This document shows, piece by piece, positions 50,166-61,184 of a DNA stretch of 64,000 nt (within the stretch, counting starts at the first letter, position 1; each line of letters starts with the position of its first letter). The position numbers and the translations under genes are program-made. The stretch spans positions 62,001 to 126,000 of the forward strand of contig JAIQDT010014640.1 in assembly GCA_021521415.1 (NCBI GenBank). Direction: 5' to 3'. Source of the DNA: Bidens hawaiensis (Eukaryota; Streptophyta; Magnoliopsida; Asterales; Asteraceae). A model generated the notes under the pieces. It did no database searches, was not told the DNA's origin, and was given only the letters and a program-made list of their open reading frames with translations.

Positions 50166-52332
50166 GGCACCAGCAATACCGATTGATGGTTAATGTTTGG
50201 GATTTTTCATGTCTTATATTTAAAACATGACTTTTGTTAATGGCTAATAATTTATCTAAATGGGTTGGTGACTAAATTAATTACATCAGGATAAACTCGT
50301 TTTTCTATTCGGGGAAAACACTCACCTAAGCCGTGAACACAGGTAAGATAAAACATGTTTGGTTTAAGGATCCAATTAGTGAACGTCACCTATTTGCCTA
50401 GTTTCTCATCATCACCTGGTGCCGCCGAAACTAGATGCTGAGGACAACAATCGAACATGTGTCACATGGAACATTAAGTCTTTTCCTTACCACTCCCTCG
50501 CCTTGTTCGAACCCTGAGTTAAGGGTATTTTCCCACAGTGACACGGTAAATTTCCTCCTTGATGGCGTTTTTGTGTGAATCAGGCCTAGAACGTCGAAAT
50601 CCGTATATACATTGACATCCCATTTTAATAAGACTCGCACGAGGCATTGAGATATTTCCAGATTCCGTTATGAAAAAAAGAAGAAAGTTGAATTGATTTA
50701 GATCAAATGGTTCAATTACTTTAATTTGTTTGCTTAATAAAAATCATCTATTATATCTATATCTATCTTATCTTATCTATATCTGTCACTAAACTTCGTT
50801 TTTATAACTCTTTTCATAACTCTAATCAACTCTGTTCAGACTTTATTTTTTAGGTTTACATTATAGCTTTTAATTAAAACCTGAATCTATGACCACCTTT
50901 CTAAATTAAAGATTAATAAATTAAAAGTGAGTCTATTTTTCCTCTTTTCACACCTTGTAAAGTTACATTAATGAATCCAAATTACAAGAAGATTCTAATA
51001 CTTTGACAAGAATGCTACCCACAAATCAATCAAGAAAATCACTCAAGCTATTCATCCCACTTACTTTCCAGTTGGTTGGTTAGCAGGTCGACCTATTTAA
51101 CTATTTAACTAAATAGGTTGACGGGTCAATTTGTTTAACTAAACATATAAACAAACCAACTACACATAAATTGTTTAACTAAATATGTCCCTTGTGAGTA
51201 CACGACCCTTTGTTTAAGGTGTTGGATATGTGACCAAAAAGTGTGTATATATTTCCTAGTAATTAAATGATTAACCATGGTTACATATATAGTAGTTTTC
51301 CTATATATCATCACATTCGTTGCACATGGGTTGTTCTTATCATCTCTTTGATTGATTGTGAAACAAGAAACAATATAAATCAGGTTGTTGACAAGCACAT
51401 GCATGAACGTTTTCTTTAAATCAACAAGAAAACAAAGTTTTATGAGGGTATTTATCCGAATTTTGCAGGGAAGACTCGAATCTTAACAAGCATGATAATG
51501 ATCGATAATTTAAACTTGGAGACCATGACAACAACAAGTATGAAGTTTATAAACATGCAAAGTTGATAAGAAGCTAGAATGATCACAACAAATAATAACG
51601 AAGATCGTGGCTCTGCATATTTAAGATCCCAAAACTAATTAAGTTTTGATGTTGATATACAATGTGCTTGTGTCCAGTGAATGTCCCCCATATATGATAT
51701 ATCTTGAATATGTCAAAATCCAGAAGAGACTAATTAACCAAACATGTAACTAGAATGGCATAGTTGGCTGTCGTTGTATGATACATAGGATTTATCCTAA
51801 AATATGAATCAAAATAATTAAGATAATTTGCAAACTTTGGTTTGTCTCGTGTAACATGATATTTACTTCCATGCTAAGGAAGAGATGATGACTCAATGAT
51901 GTGAGTTATGACCATAATATGGTGTTTTGATGACGCATTTTGCCCTTAATCGCTTGTAACCTGTCTTTTCATATGTTTTCATTGTACGAAGTTAATTCAT
52001 TGCTATCAGAGCCTCATTGGTTTCGGTAGCCAAACAAAAGCAATGTGTTGGTACGAACTTAGTTCCAACTGATGCTTTGGTTGGGCTCAGTTGGTGTCGA
52101 ATGGCTCTTCACGAACAATTGCAATGTGTCATTTATGGTGAATGCGTACTCGAATAATCAATAAGACTCAACTGGCAATTGTATGTTGGTACATGTTCGA
52201 ATGTTGACATGCTCCTATTTGAAGATGTGTTTGAATCCGCCTTAAATTTTGCATACTAAAACATTTCATAAACTTTTTTTTTTAAATACTTGAAGTATAA
52301 TTACTTTGTTGCGATAGAAGCAAAGCAATTGC
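50166..52332. other. Spacer upstream of CTP synthase
   Basis: No gene is supported. A short TATC-type repeat lies at about 50750-50790. Near 51993-52010, CTATCAGAGCCTCATTGG resembles a copia primer-binding site for initiator-Met tRNA, so an eroded copia fragment may lie at 51900-52300. Confidence 0.4.
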
Positions 52333-52423
52333 ATCTGTAAGTTTCAGTAACTCAACCGGATTATCACTTCTGAGTTGACAAGTTGGATGCTTATGAGGAC
52401 AGAAGCTCAAAGAAGATGGTGAT
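52333..52423. repeat. 91-bp direct repeat, left copy, flanking element C
   Basis: ATCTGTAAGTTTCAGTAACT...AAGAAGATGGTGAT ends exactly where element C's left LTR begins. A second copy, with one visible mismatch, lies at 60793-60883, beyond the truncated right LTR. This is far longer than a normal 5-bp LTR target duplication. Confidence 0.93.
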
Positions 52424-53412
52424 TGAAGAAACACTAATCGGACCCCGGGCAGATTACGGATAACCTGGGGGTTGAATAGATGTTTCCCACGAGGGGTTAG
52501 ATCCGGCAAAGATGGTTCTTCTGATAACCTGCAAAACAGACACCGTGAGCTCGTCACTGAGAAGGGGGGGGGGGGGGTTCCTCCTTGTGACCACCCTCCG
52601 GCATGAGAATCAGACTAGATTGCTCTTGAATATAAATGTATATTAAGAGATTGCTAGAGCAAATATCAGGTATAATATGTAATACGAGATAGTATATGAT
52701 GATAAGATGATAAGATCATACCATTTGGGGTATTTATAGCCGAAGGTAGGTTTCCAAGAAGGTGTGGCCGGCTGAATAGTATTCCTGTTCTACCAACTGT
52801 GGCCTACGCACGTGCCCTGCTGGTAGTTGGTGGGTAGGCAGCGGCTGACAGTGACCAGGCCTGCTGTGTACTATTCCTTTTCCACCAACTGCCGGCTATG
52901 CACGTGGTATGACAGGAGTTGGTGAGTAGGCAGCGGCTAATAGTGACATATAGTACAAGAGCATGCTGCTCGCCATACTGTTGTCAATAAGCTGTCGTAT
53001 CTTTGGTCAGATCTTTTGCCCATACCTCGTCAGGTACAGTACAGAAGATCTTCCCGTATCGTACGGACTGGCTTAGTTGGGCGGGAGTATTCCCCCTCCC
53101 GCCTTTGTGCGGGATTGTTCCCGGCTTTGCTCATTCCTTCAGGTGACAACTGTGAGAGCTAAGTGCCTTGTGCGTGTAGCCTTGCTGCGCGGGTGGCCTT
53201 CCCTGATGGCTTGTATCCGCAGCTGCGGGAACAGGCAGAGTACTTCACCATTGGGAGGCATTTCCTGCGGGAACAGCTTGCGTACTGCGCGTAAGGACGT
53301 CACGTCTCTGAGCATGGTGGGTCCTGCGTATCCAGTTGGTTTCTGCGCAGACGTCTCTTTTGAAGGTGAGTCTTGCGGGTCCAACTGGGCTCTGCTGGGA
53401 CCTACCTCTTCA
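52424..53412 (-). repeat. 3' LTR of element C
   Basis: Begins TGAAGAAACACTAATCGGAC, like element A's LTR in the first 17 bases and again around CCTGCAAAACAGA and CACCCTCCGGC. It ends CCTCTTCA, followed by the purine tract complement AGTCCCCCAGTCC. It contains a 14-G run at 52564-52577 and a TATA-less GC-richer second half. Confidence 0.85.
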
Positions 53413-53792
53413 AGTCCCCCAGTCCAATGTTCTTCTCATGAATGTTTAATAAAGTGAGGTGAACTTTTGGACTTAAGCAAAGGGTTTTGAAAAGGGTTTT
53501 TTAAGGTTTTCCATGGGGATTCTTCCCGCGGAAGTCCTTGTCACTTGCAGAAATTCCCGACTTTCCTGCTTGATCTTTGGGTATGATGCGGGTAGGTCTG
53601 TAACCTCCTCGCAAGTCAGGAGCGTTGAGTCCCACTTGTGTGGATTCTCCATGAGGTTTTGGTAGTTTTGAACATAGTGATCAATTATGTTAAAACCACC
53701 AATTCCATCCTGGAGCTTCAAACAATGTAGTTCTCGACGTTCCCGCTATGCGGGGATGTTATTTCCGTTTCCGCAAGCATTGCCCAGAAGAT

Positions 53793-54183
53793 CCTTCTTG
53801 GTTTCAATTCCCTGCGGAGCGCTAGGTATGTGAAGGGTTTTGCCTTGACACTGTACCCGCGCTCGTCTTACGGTTACTTTACTTCCAAGGTATTCTTGGC
53901 GTCAATTCCCTGCGGGTGCTAGGTATGTGAAGGGTTTTGCCTTAACACTGTACCCGCACCCGTCTTATGGTTACTTGGTTGCCAAGGTATTCCTGGCGTC
54001 AATTCCCTGCGGGTGCTAGGTATGTGAAGGGTTTTGCCTAAACACTGTACCCGCACCCGTCTTATAGTTACTTGGTTGCCGAGGTATTCTTGGCTTCAAT
54101 TCCCTGCAGGTGCTAAGTATGTGAAGGGTTTTGCCTTAACACTGTACCCGCACCCGTCTTATGGTTACTTGGTTGCCAAGGTA
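53793..54183. repeat. 97-bp tandem array in the 3' region of element C
   Basis: Four units of about 97 bp share CAATTCCCTGCGGGTGCTAG, GTGAAGGGTTTTGCCTTAAC and CTGTACCCGCACCCGTCTTA. The first unit is the most diverged. The array sits between the 3' LTR and the antisense gene's promoter, the same place as the 43-bp array in element A, but the sequence is unrelated. Confidence 0.93.
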
Positions 54184-54533
54184 AGGGGTATTTTCCCGCT
54201 TACTTTTGAATCTTTTTGAATTTTTGAAATTCGAAGGGTTGGTGAAAGGATAAGAACAGTCCAAACCTCTTAAACGGCGTGCGACGGTTTCTTCTGACTG
54301 TGTCAGGACGTGCAGGAAGTTATGGTGACGTGACAGTACATGGTCATTCCAGACGCTTTTTCAGGCGCGTGGGCGCGATTTTTCGGGCGCGTGGCCGCGA
54401 AATTAATGGTACGCGTCCTTTCAACAGCTGTTGCCAGCTTGCTTTTTGCCACGTGTCATAGTTTCATTGCACCTTCGATTTCTCTCTCTTCCGCATTAAT
54501 TTCGTCGCATTAATTGCGATTAGTATATAAAGG

Positions 54534-54542
54534 GGGAGAGGG
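54534..54542 (+). promoter_or_regulatory. TATA box of the antisense gene in element C
   Basis: TATATAAAG, then GGGGGAGAGGG and a pyrimidine-rich start region at about 54560-54580. It lies 117-125 bp upstream of the ATG at 54659. The sequence and position are like a normal plant RNA polymerase II promoter, and element A has a counterpart at 14845. Confidence 0.7.
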
Positions 54543-54658
54543 TTCTTTGTAATCCACACTTTCACTTTTCTCTTCATCTTCAAAACGATTTCCGGCGAAA
54601 ACTCATCTTTTCAGTCGAGCATTCTCTTGAAATCGTTTTCTTCTTTCATATCTGCAAG

Positions 54659-57600
54659 ATGTCTTCTCACGATCTCGAAGCTACAGCCCAGGAGGCTGGG
54701 GTGTACGCCGATGACAAGAGTACTGCTGGCGAGTGCCAGTGTGCTCTGCCTGTCGATCTATATCAGTACATCGTCAGGAAGTTCATGCTCGAGTCTCTCG
54801 AGCCTGAGTTTCCTGAACCCCATCAGACGGTGTATGATGCCCCCAGAGGCAAGATCGGGGTATATGCTGCATTCTTTGTCTATGGGAATCTTAGGTTTCC
54901 GTTGACAAAGTTTGTGTACCGTGTCCTGGAGAGGCACGGTGTACACCTGACCGAGGTGCACCCGATGGCGATCGCCAAGATTCGCCACTTCGAGTGGGTG
55001 TGCCGGATTCTGGGCATTGAGCCCTTCGTCGACCGCCTGATGACCTTCTACTCTTGGAGGTGCATCCAGGGGTGGTATACCCTGATAACCCGGATTAAGG
55101 GTTTGAAGATTTGCGCAACCGAGCGCAGTCTTCGTTCGTGGAAGCGGGAGTTCTTCTACATCTCCGCTCGCGCCATCCCCCTTGCCATGAAATTCAAGAA
55201 TGGGCAAGCAATTCCCAGCCTTCACGCCTCCAACTACCAGGAGGCGGAATGGTTCTCGAAGATATCCCGAGTCCAATCTCCGGTTTACCGGTTTGCGGAG
55301 TCCGGGATGGTGATGCTCGGGATGAGCCGGGTGTGGAAGGATGCGGATGCGCAAAAGATCCCAATCGTCCTTGAATACGGTTCGAACTCTGTTCCTTACG
55401 GTATGCTCTGTTTCTTTTTGTTGATTTAGAATCTCTTCTAACTTCTTTCCTGTTTATTTCAGAGGGGAACGACTTGCAGTCGCTCCTGTATCCGCGGGAG
55501 GCTGACAGTCCCGCTCGGATGGGTACTCGTGCTCTAGATGAGAACGAGTTGCCCATCCTTGAACAAACGGCGGATCGGTTCGTGGAGGTCTACCCGCTAG
55601 GCCACGAGATCCTGAGCGCCATGCGGCCAGGTAAGGCGTTATTCAACCCTCGACCCCTCAATGCTGAAACCTCTGCTGGAATTCCTCTAATCTTATGTTC
55701 TGATGAGGAATCCGCAGATGGTCCTCCGTTGGTGCGGAAGAAGAAGGCTGCCGGCGGGAAGGGAAAGGAGAAGGTGGCCTCCACTGCCGATACGGTGCCT
55801 CGGTCTGATTCAGAGGCCGAGAGCGAGGAGGTGGCGGGGAACCCGGGTGGTGATAGGACCACTGCTCCGGAGGCTGCGACTGTCACCTCCGGAGAGCCCC
55901 GGATGACGACGGTGAGCGGCGCAAAGAGGCCGGCTCCATCGGGTTCGTCCCCGCCTGTCCGCACTTTTAGGCTCAAGAAAACCCGTAAGTACAAACTTCC
56001 TTTATTTTTAACTTCATAGCTTTCCATCATTAACACTTATCTTCTTTGTGCAGGCGTGGATGTTGACGCATTCCAGGGTGGAGCGGGGAGGAGTACCTCT
56101 CCGCCCATGACGGTAGGCTTGGTCAGCCTACCTGAGGCGACGACCCAGGCGGCTGCGCCTGCTTCCGCTGGTTCAGTTGCTCACTCCGTTGAGCCAACTG
56201 TTCCAGCTGTGATGACATCACCGCCGGCCGTCAGTGCCATTTTTACCACATCTTTCACTGAGCCGGCGGTTACTTTTGCTGCGGATTTCGCAGCGGCGAC
56301 CGCGGCGGCTTTTACCATGCCTCCTCCGTCATCGGCAACGACGGCCGATCCTTCAGGTATGCATGGGGCTTCCCGCCAACCTCTGCCTCCTTCCCATCTA
56401 TCTGACCTCTTGGACGGATTTCCCTTGGGTTCAGGTGATGGGTTTGGCGGCTATCAGCCTGTTATTGACCCTACAGGTGCGTAGGGTTCTTTTGGCCTTT
56501 TTATATTTTTATCATCTTTTCCTAACTGCTTTTTGTTTTTTGCAGTGTCGGATTCCAATGAAGTGTATGTTCCAAGATGGAACATCCGCCGAGGAACAAC
56601 CCTTCGCACGCCTGTGGAGTGCGTGGACTGGGCTCGTCACGCAGCTCCCAGTGGTGCGTTGGGGGAAGCCATGGCTAGCTACCAGGAGGGTAGGCTAACC
56701 AATGAGCTTCGGGTTCTCCTGGCCCGGATGCAGCCGCGTGTCGAGTTGCTTTGTCGTGAAAACGACAAGTTAAAAGCAGCTCGCATCCAAGAAGTAGCTC
56801 AGGCGCGGGCTGTCCGGGAGGAGAACTTAAGGCTTACCGCAGTGGCTGCGGAAAAGGAGAAGGCCTTCAAGGCCCTCGAGGTTGAAGTTCAGGCCCGGCT
56901 CGAGGCCCGTTCCAAGGCTGCCCAAGCTGTTAATGAACAGCTTCGGCTGGCTAAGGAAACTGCACGGAACGCAACCGAGAGGGCCACCAAGGCTGAAGCT
57001 GTTGCTGAGCCTCTACGCGTGGAGAATGAGGAGCTTAAGGCCAAATTAGAGGCTCTCCAGCAGGCTCATGATGCCTTGGCGATGGAAGACGCCAAAAAGC
57101 TCCAGGAGATCTTGGACCAGAGGGGGGTGCTTGACCATACTGAGCGGAAGCTAAAGGGCGTCGAAGAGGCTGCGGCTAAAGAAGTGTTGCTTGCCAACCT
57201 CAATAAAAGTGAAGCCGAACGCGCCCGTAACGAAGCTCAAGCTGCCCTCCAGGAGGCTCTGGTTGCCAAGGAATGGCTTCTTCGAGAAGCGTTGTCTCAG
57301 GTATGTTTAGCTTTATAAAGTCTTCGCGCTTTTCTTTGTAAATAGAAAAGGTTTTGATACTTGTATTTTTTTTTCTTTTTGTAGGTTGTGCATCGGGTCT
57401 TTGCTGATACGTCTTATGACGATGCTATGAGCGCAGCCCTCAACGCTTCTCACGAGGATGGGGAAAAGGCCGGCTTCCTGCTTGGTCTAGGGTTCGTTGA
57501 GAAAGGCATCCCGCCTTCCAACTTCCCTTTGTATAATGTTGATACTGAAGCTGTTTATGACCAAGCAGTGAATCAGTATGCCGCCTTCCCGCATCCGGTG

Positions 57601-57720
57601 GTGGAGAAGGTGAACCAAGTTGCTACTGCTGATGATGGGCTAGCTATCCTTAAAGCTTTCCTTGAACCGTCACGTTCTACTGATGGTGCGGGTCCAAGTG
57701 GAAGTGGCCCTGAAGCTTGA
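54659..57720 (+). CDS. Intact five-exon antisense gene of Tat element C (putative gypsy-type transposon protein)
   Basis: Exons 54659-55400, 55463-55984, 56054-56476, 56546-57300 and 57385-57720 have GT-AG introns of 62, 69, 69 and 84 bp. They sum to 2778 nt, 925 residues, without a stop. Residues about 30-245 are the plant Transposase_28-type domain (KIGVYAAFFVYGNLRFPLTK, LGIEPFVDRLMTFYSWRCIQ, GMVMLGMSRVWKDA). Residues 250-560 are low-complexity with basic clusters (VRKKKAAGGKGKEKV, RLKKTR), possibly nuclear signals. Residues about 610-814 form a long coiled coil (EKAFKALEVEVQARLEAR), and a helical C-terminus ends GPSGSGPEA. It lies opposite to gag-pol, with its own TATA box. No catalytic motif is recognised; despite the family name there is no evidence that it is a transposase. 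It may act in packaging, regulation or host interaction; these are guesses. Confidence 0.82.
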
Positions 57721-57924
57721 TCCTGAAGATCCCTTCCCACTGTTAGGATAGATTTAGCTTGTATAGATTTATATTCTTGTAGACGGGTAGTTACCCGGCC
57801 ATTCTTGTAATGAATATTATGAAATATAAATCTTTGTGCGGGTAAGACCGCTACTTTCACTGGATTCCTTGCTTTATAAACGTTATATGACTTGCATACT
57901 TTAGTTTAAATTAGCAATTTTCCA

Positions 57925-58945
57925 AATGTTTAGAATAAGTTAACCTTTGAACGTGGTAGATAATAGGTTGAAGTTTTGCTTCCTCTTTCGTGATTGTGCG
58001 GGTAGGACCGTCACTTGCACTTAGTAGGATGGCTAAACTTTACCTACATCTGACCTGCGTGGAGGTTTTCCTCATCTTTTTTGAAATTTCTAAGTGTTTA
58101 GGATAAGTTAACCTTTGAACGTGGTAGATAATAGGTTGAAGTTTTGCTTCCTCTTTCGTGATTGTGCGGGTAGGACCGTCACTTGCACTTAGTAGGATGG
58201 CTAAACTTTACCTACATCTAACCTGCGTGTAGGTTTTCCTCATCCTTTTGTTAGAAATTCTCTGTTTTGAATAAGTTATCCGTTTGACGCGCGGTTGTCA
58301 ATAGGTTCTGTTTCCTCTCATGATTTGTGCGGTTAGGACCGGCACTTTCATTTAGTTGACCAAAGTTTACCTATGACTGACCTGCGTGAAGGTTTGCCGT
58401 TTTTTGGGTTTATGCGGGTTTTGCCGCCTTCCCCACGCAACGACTTTCCAAGTAATTATGCGGTGAAAACCGGCATCAGTGTTGAATAAATTAACCGTTC
58501 GATGCGCGGTTGTTAATAGGTAGTGTTCAGTTTCCTCTATCATGATTCATGCGGATAGACCGGCACTTTCATTTAGTGGGATGACTGAACTTTACCTTTA
58601 ACTGACCTGCGTGAAGGTTTGCCGTTTTTTGGGTTTATGCGGGTTTTGCCGCCTTCCCCACGCAACGACTTTCCACGTAATTATGCGGTGAAAACCGGCA
58701 TATCCGTGTTGAATAAATTAACCGTTCGACGCGCGGTTGTTAATAGGTTAGTGTTCAGTTTCCTCTATCATGATTCATGCGGATAGACCAGCACTTTCAT
58801 TTAGTGGGATGACTGAACTTTACCCTTCAACTGACCTGCGTGAAGGTTTGCCGCTTTTTGGGTTTATGCGGGTTTTGCCGCCTTCCCCACGCAACGACTT
58901 TCACACTTATGTATGCGGTGAAGACCGGCATATCCGTGTGGAAAG
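57925..58945. repeat. Complex tandem arrays downstream of the antisense gene
   Basis: Two units of about 165-170 bp (sharing GTTAACCTTTGAACGTGGTA and GACCGTCACTTGCACTTAGT) are followed by about three units of 200-240 bp. The latter share TTAACCGTTCGACGCGCGGT, CCTGCGTGAAGGTTTGCCG and GCCGCCTTCCCCACGCAACG. The unit types are related to each other, indicating repeated expansion. They lie between the 3' end of the antisense gene and the integrase remnant. Confidence 0.88.
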
Positions 58946-59003
58946 TTCATAAAGTATAAATGTAAAATCATCAGTGTCGATGTTCTAAGGAGAATCATTT
59001 CCA

Positions 59004-59228
59004 TTAGAAGTGGCTCTGGGCCTTTTCTTTACAAATTTGGAATTGATCTACATGCAAACTGTGTAATTGAGCTCCCTTCCATGTTGTTGGGATGGGAGTG
59101 CCATCGAGCCGATATGCACCTGGTTCGGGATCTCGTTCTTTACGCAGCATGTAGTCTCCACATTGAAGCTGCAATTTTATTCGTGTTTTCCCCAGCTGGG
59201 GTTCTACACGCATCAGCCTGCTCAGCGT
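59004..59228 (-). pseudogene. Integrase C-terminal remnant of element C
   Basis: The piece 59213-59004 contains QCGDYMLRKERDPEPGAYRL and GTPIPTTWKGAQLHSLHV. It aligns with the end of element A's integrase (GDYVLRNE..., GSPIPRTWNAAQPRRCYM) with an internal deletion. It sits only 15 bp beyond the gag stop, so the deletion removed everything between gag and integrase end (about 3.5 kb judging from element A). Confidence 0.8.
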
Positions 59229-60695
59229 TCATTGCGCCACGAGGTGCGCGAGCGTCCCATCTCTGACAAATGCTTCGACCATGTCCTTTACGTCTGTGCA
59301 TTCTTCAGTGTTGTGGCCTTTTGTCCTGTGAAAGTCACAGTATTTGCTCCGATCAGCATTATGACGATGTCGGATTATTGGAGCCTTTGGCCATGGGAGC
59401 TCCTCAGTGGCGAATATCTCGGTGACGCTTTTGGTGAGTGGCGTCCATCTGGAGTTCTGGTTCGACTGTACGTTATCCCTTCCGCCTAACCGATGTTGCA
59501 AGCCGGATGAGGTGTCAAAGTTTACCCTTGACTGCCAAATGCCTAGCTTCCGCTTTTTGTTTAATCGGGCGGTGAGGACGTTGTCTTCTCTTGTTTTCTG
59601 GGTGTAGAGGTTTGTGCTCTGTGGGAGATCTCTACCCAGTTGCTTCTCCGTTTCCGCAAAGCGTTTTGCTGCTGTCATGATGGCATCCCATGTGGATGGC
59701 ATGCCATCTTTACCCGTTAAGGTGCGGATGAGCTCTGGGTCGTTTGCGCCCTGGATGAAAGCAGCGCGAACAAGATCTTCGCTGATATTACCCAAACTTA
59801 GCTTCTTTGAGTTGAAGCGAGTGATGAAGTCTAGCAACGATTCATCTTCCTCTCGAATGCATTTGAGGATTGTCCATTGCTCTTCGGTATACTTTCTTTG
59901 TTGGCTGAAGTGTTGGCTAAACTTCTGTTGTAAGTCTGCCCAGTCGTAGATGTGGTTGACCGGTAGACGATCGAACCACGCTCTAGCTGCCCCAACAAGC
60001 GTCATTTGGAACATGTAACACCACGTAGGTTCCGTCCAACTACTGACGGTTGCCCCCGCTATGAACCTGTTCAAATGATCGTCTGGATCAGATATACCAT
60101 CGTAAGTGCCGATGTTGGACATCTGTTTGGCGCTTTTCGGGGCGATTGCTTCCGCAATGTCCCTTGCAAATTTGGACGTTCCTGCATTTGCCACAGTTGG
60201 TCTGAATGTTTTGGAGAAGTCACGTGGGTTTCCACCCGCGTTTTTTGGTTTGAAGGTTTCTCCAAAATACCTTATCGGTTGGGAGTCCGTTTCCTTACGC
60301 TTCCCTTTTGCCCTATGGCGAGGGTTCGCGTCGGTATCGGATTCCTCCGAATCATTGTCCCAATACTCTCCGAATTCCTCAGGCTGTTGGAGTGAACGTA
60401 AGCGTTCATCCAACTCGGCTTGGAATTCTTTTTGACGTGCCTCCGCCCACGCTTTAACTTCATCGAGTGTTTGGCGGGGGAGCCTCGTTCGTTCTCTCTC
60501 TAACCGGGTATCAGTGAATCCCAGTGAGCGATTATTTACTGCACTTGCCCCAGCTTGGGTAACTGGGGTAGTGTTCGTAAAATTTACTGCACTTGCCCCG
60601 GCTTGGGTAACCGGGGTAGTGTTCGTAAAAACTGTGTAGTCGGCGGTATTCCCCCCAGTAGCTGGGGTTGTGGTTACCGGAGTTTCTTTAACCAT
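59229..60695 (-). CDS. Gag of element C, intact
   Basis: A 488-codon uninterrupted frame starting MVKETPVTTTPATGG. The N-terminus has a repeated unit, FTNTTPVTQAGASAV, twice in a row. The Gag domain reads GAARAWFDRLPVNHIYDWAD, FSQHFSQQRKYTEEQWTIL and SLLDFITRFNSKKLSLGN. A zinc-knuckle-like CDFHRTKGHNTEEC is near the end, which is LAHLVAQ then TGA. It corresponds domain by domain to element A's Gag. It would encapsidate element RNA and is the only retroviral-type protein left in this copy. In element A this point leads on to protease; here it leads to the integrase remnant. Confidence 0.9.
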   Translation of the reverse strand: MVKETPVTTTPATGGNTADYTVFTNTTPVTQAGASAVNFTNTTPVTQAGASAVNNRSLGFTDTRLERERTRLPRQTLDEVKAWAEARQKEFQAELDERLRSLQQPEEFGEYWDNDSEESDTDANPRHRAKGKRKETDSQPIRYFGETFKPKNAGGNPRDFSKTFRPTVANAGTSKFARDIAEAIAPKSAKQMSNIGTYDGISDPDDHLNRFIAGATVSSWTEPTWCYMFQMTLVGAARAWFDRLPVNHIYDWADLQQKFSQHFSQQRKYTEEQWTILKCIREEDESLLDFITRFNSKKLSLGNISEDLVRAAFIQGANDPELIRTLTGKDGMPSTWDAIMTAAKRFAETEKQLGRDLPQSTNLYTQKTREDNVLTARLNKKRKLGIWQSRVNFDTSSGLQHRLGGRDNVQSNQNSRWTPLTKSVTEIFATEELPWPKAPIIRHRHNADRSKYCDFHRTKGHNTEECTDVKDMVEAFVRDGTLAHLVAQ

Positions 60696-60760
60696 CTTTC
60701 CAGAAGTTTGAAAAAACTGAAAAGAAATGAAGTTCTAGCTTTATGCACGGATGGCGCCAA

Positions 60761-60772
60761 TGAAGAAACACT
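60761..60772 (-). repeat. 12-bp remnant of the 5' LTR of element C
   Basis: TGAAGAAACACT next to the primer-binding site is all that is left of the right LTR. The following bases (GAGTTGACC...) do not match the left LTR. In element orientation this removes the promoter, so gag transcription now needs another start. Confidence 0.8.
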
Positions 60773-60792
60773 GAGTTGACCTGTTTGAAAAA

Positions 60793-60883
60793 ATCTGTAA
60801 GTTTCAGTAACTCAACCGGATTATCACTTCTGAGTCGACAAGTTGGATGCTTATGAGGACAGAAGCTCAAAGAAGATGGTGAT
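60793..60883. repeat. 91-bp direct repeat, right copy
   Basis: Copy of 52333-52423 with one visible difference (GAGTCGAC versus GAGTTGAC). It is separated from the LTR remnant by 20 bp of unmatched sequence, and continues into CTTTATGCTCTTTCGACC, probably the original right flank of the insertion. Confidence 0.93.
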
Positions 60884-61169
60884 CTTTATGCTCTTTCGAC
60901 CATTCAAGATAATATTGAAGAGGAATCAAGTTTGTTTATGATTTAAAACTATAAAAGTATTTATATTCGTCAAGGGTGTATATGAAGTAATTTTGTGTTC
61001 AACATCCGTACTCGATGCTTGTAGTGATATGAAGTGGTATCAAGGCATACATAATGGTCTATATTATGGATGATATCGGGACCGTACCCGTACCTGAAAG
61101 TACCCGTACCTAAAATCAGTAAATCTTGGTACCCATACCCGTACCCGAATTATATGGTACGGGTACGGG
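60884..61169. other. Spacer with GGTACCCGTACCC-type repeats
   Basis: No gene. The right part (61075-61169) repeats ACCCGTACC and GGTACGGGTACGGG in inverted orientation. This resembles subterminal DNA of another DNA transposon into which the hAT element may have landed. Confidence 0.4.
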
Positions 61170-61184
61170 TAGAGGTGTTCAAAA

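Larger units (their letters stand above)
52424..60772 (-). mobile_element. Tat-lineage retrotransposon C: gag plus antisense gene, pol deleted
   Basis: The left LTR is 52424-53412 (989 bp, TGAAGAAACACT...TCTTCA). The right LTR is reduced to TGAAGAAACACT (60761-60772). The same primer site as in element A (TTGGCGCCATCC, minus strand) lies at 60760 and below. On the minus strand, gag (60695-59229) is followed directly by the last fragment of integrase (59213-59004); protease, RT, both RNase H domains and the integrase core are gone. On the plus strand an intact five-exon gene fills 54659-57720, between tandem arrays. Elements with LTRs and only gag are known as TR-GAG. Replication would need proteins from a relative such as A. 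Confidence 0.88.

Noticed and set aside
52333..52423. Ordinary target-site duplication of element C
   Set aside because: 91 bp is far beyond the 4-6 bp made by LTR retrotransposon integrases, and 20 bp of unmatched DNA separates the right copy from the LTR remnant.
54758..55354. Minus-strand 198-codon frame
   Set aside because: It is the complement of the first exon of the antisense gene and shows no domain; the plus-strand frame has splice sites, a promoter and a homologue in element A.
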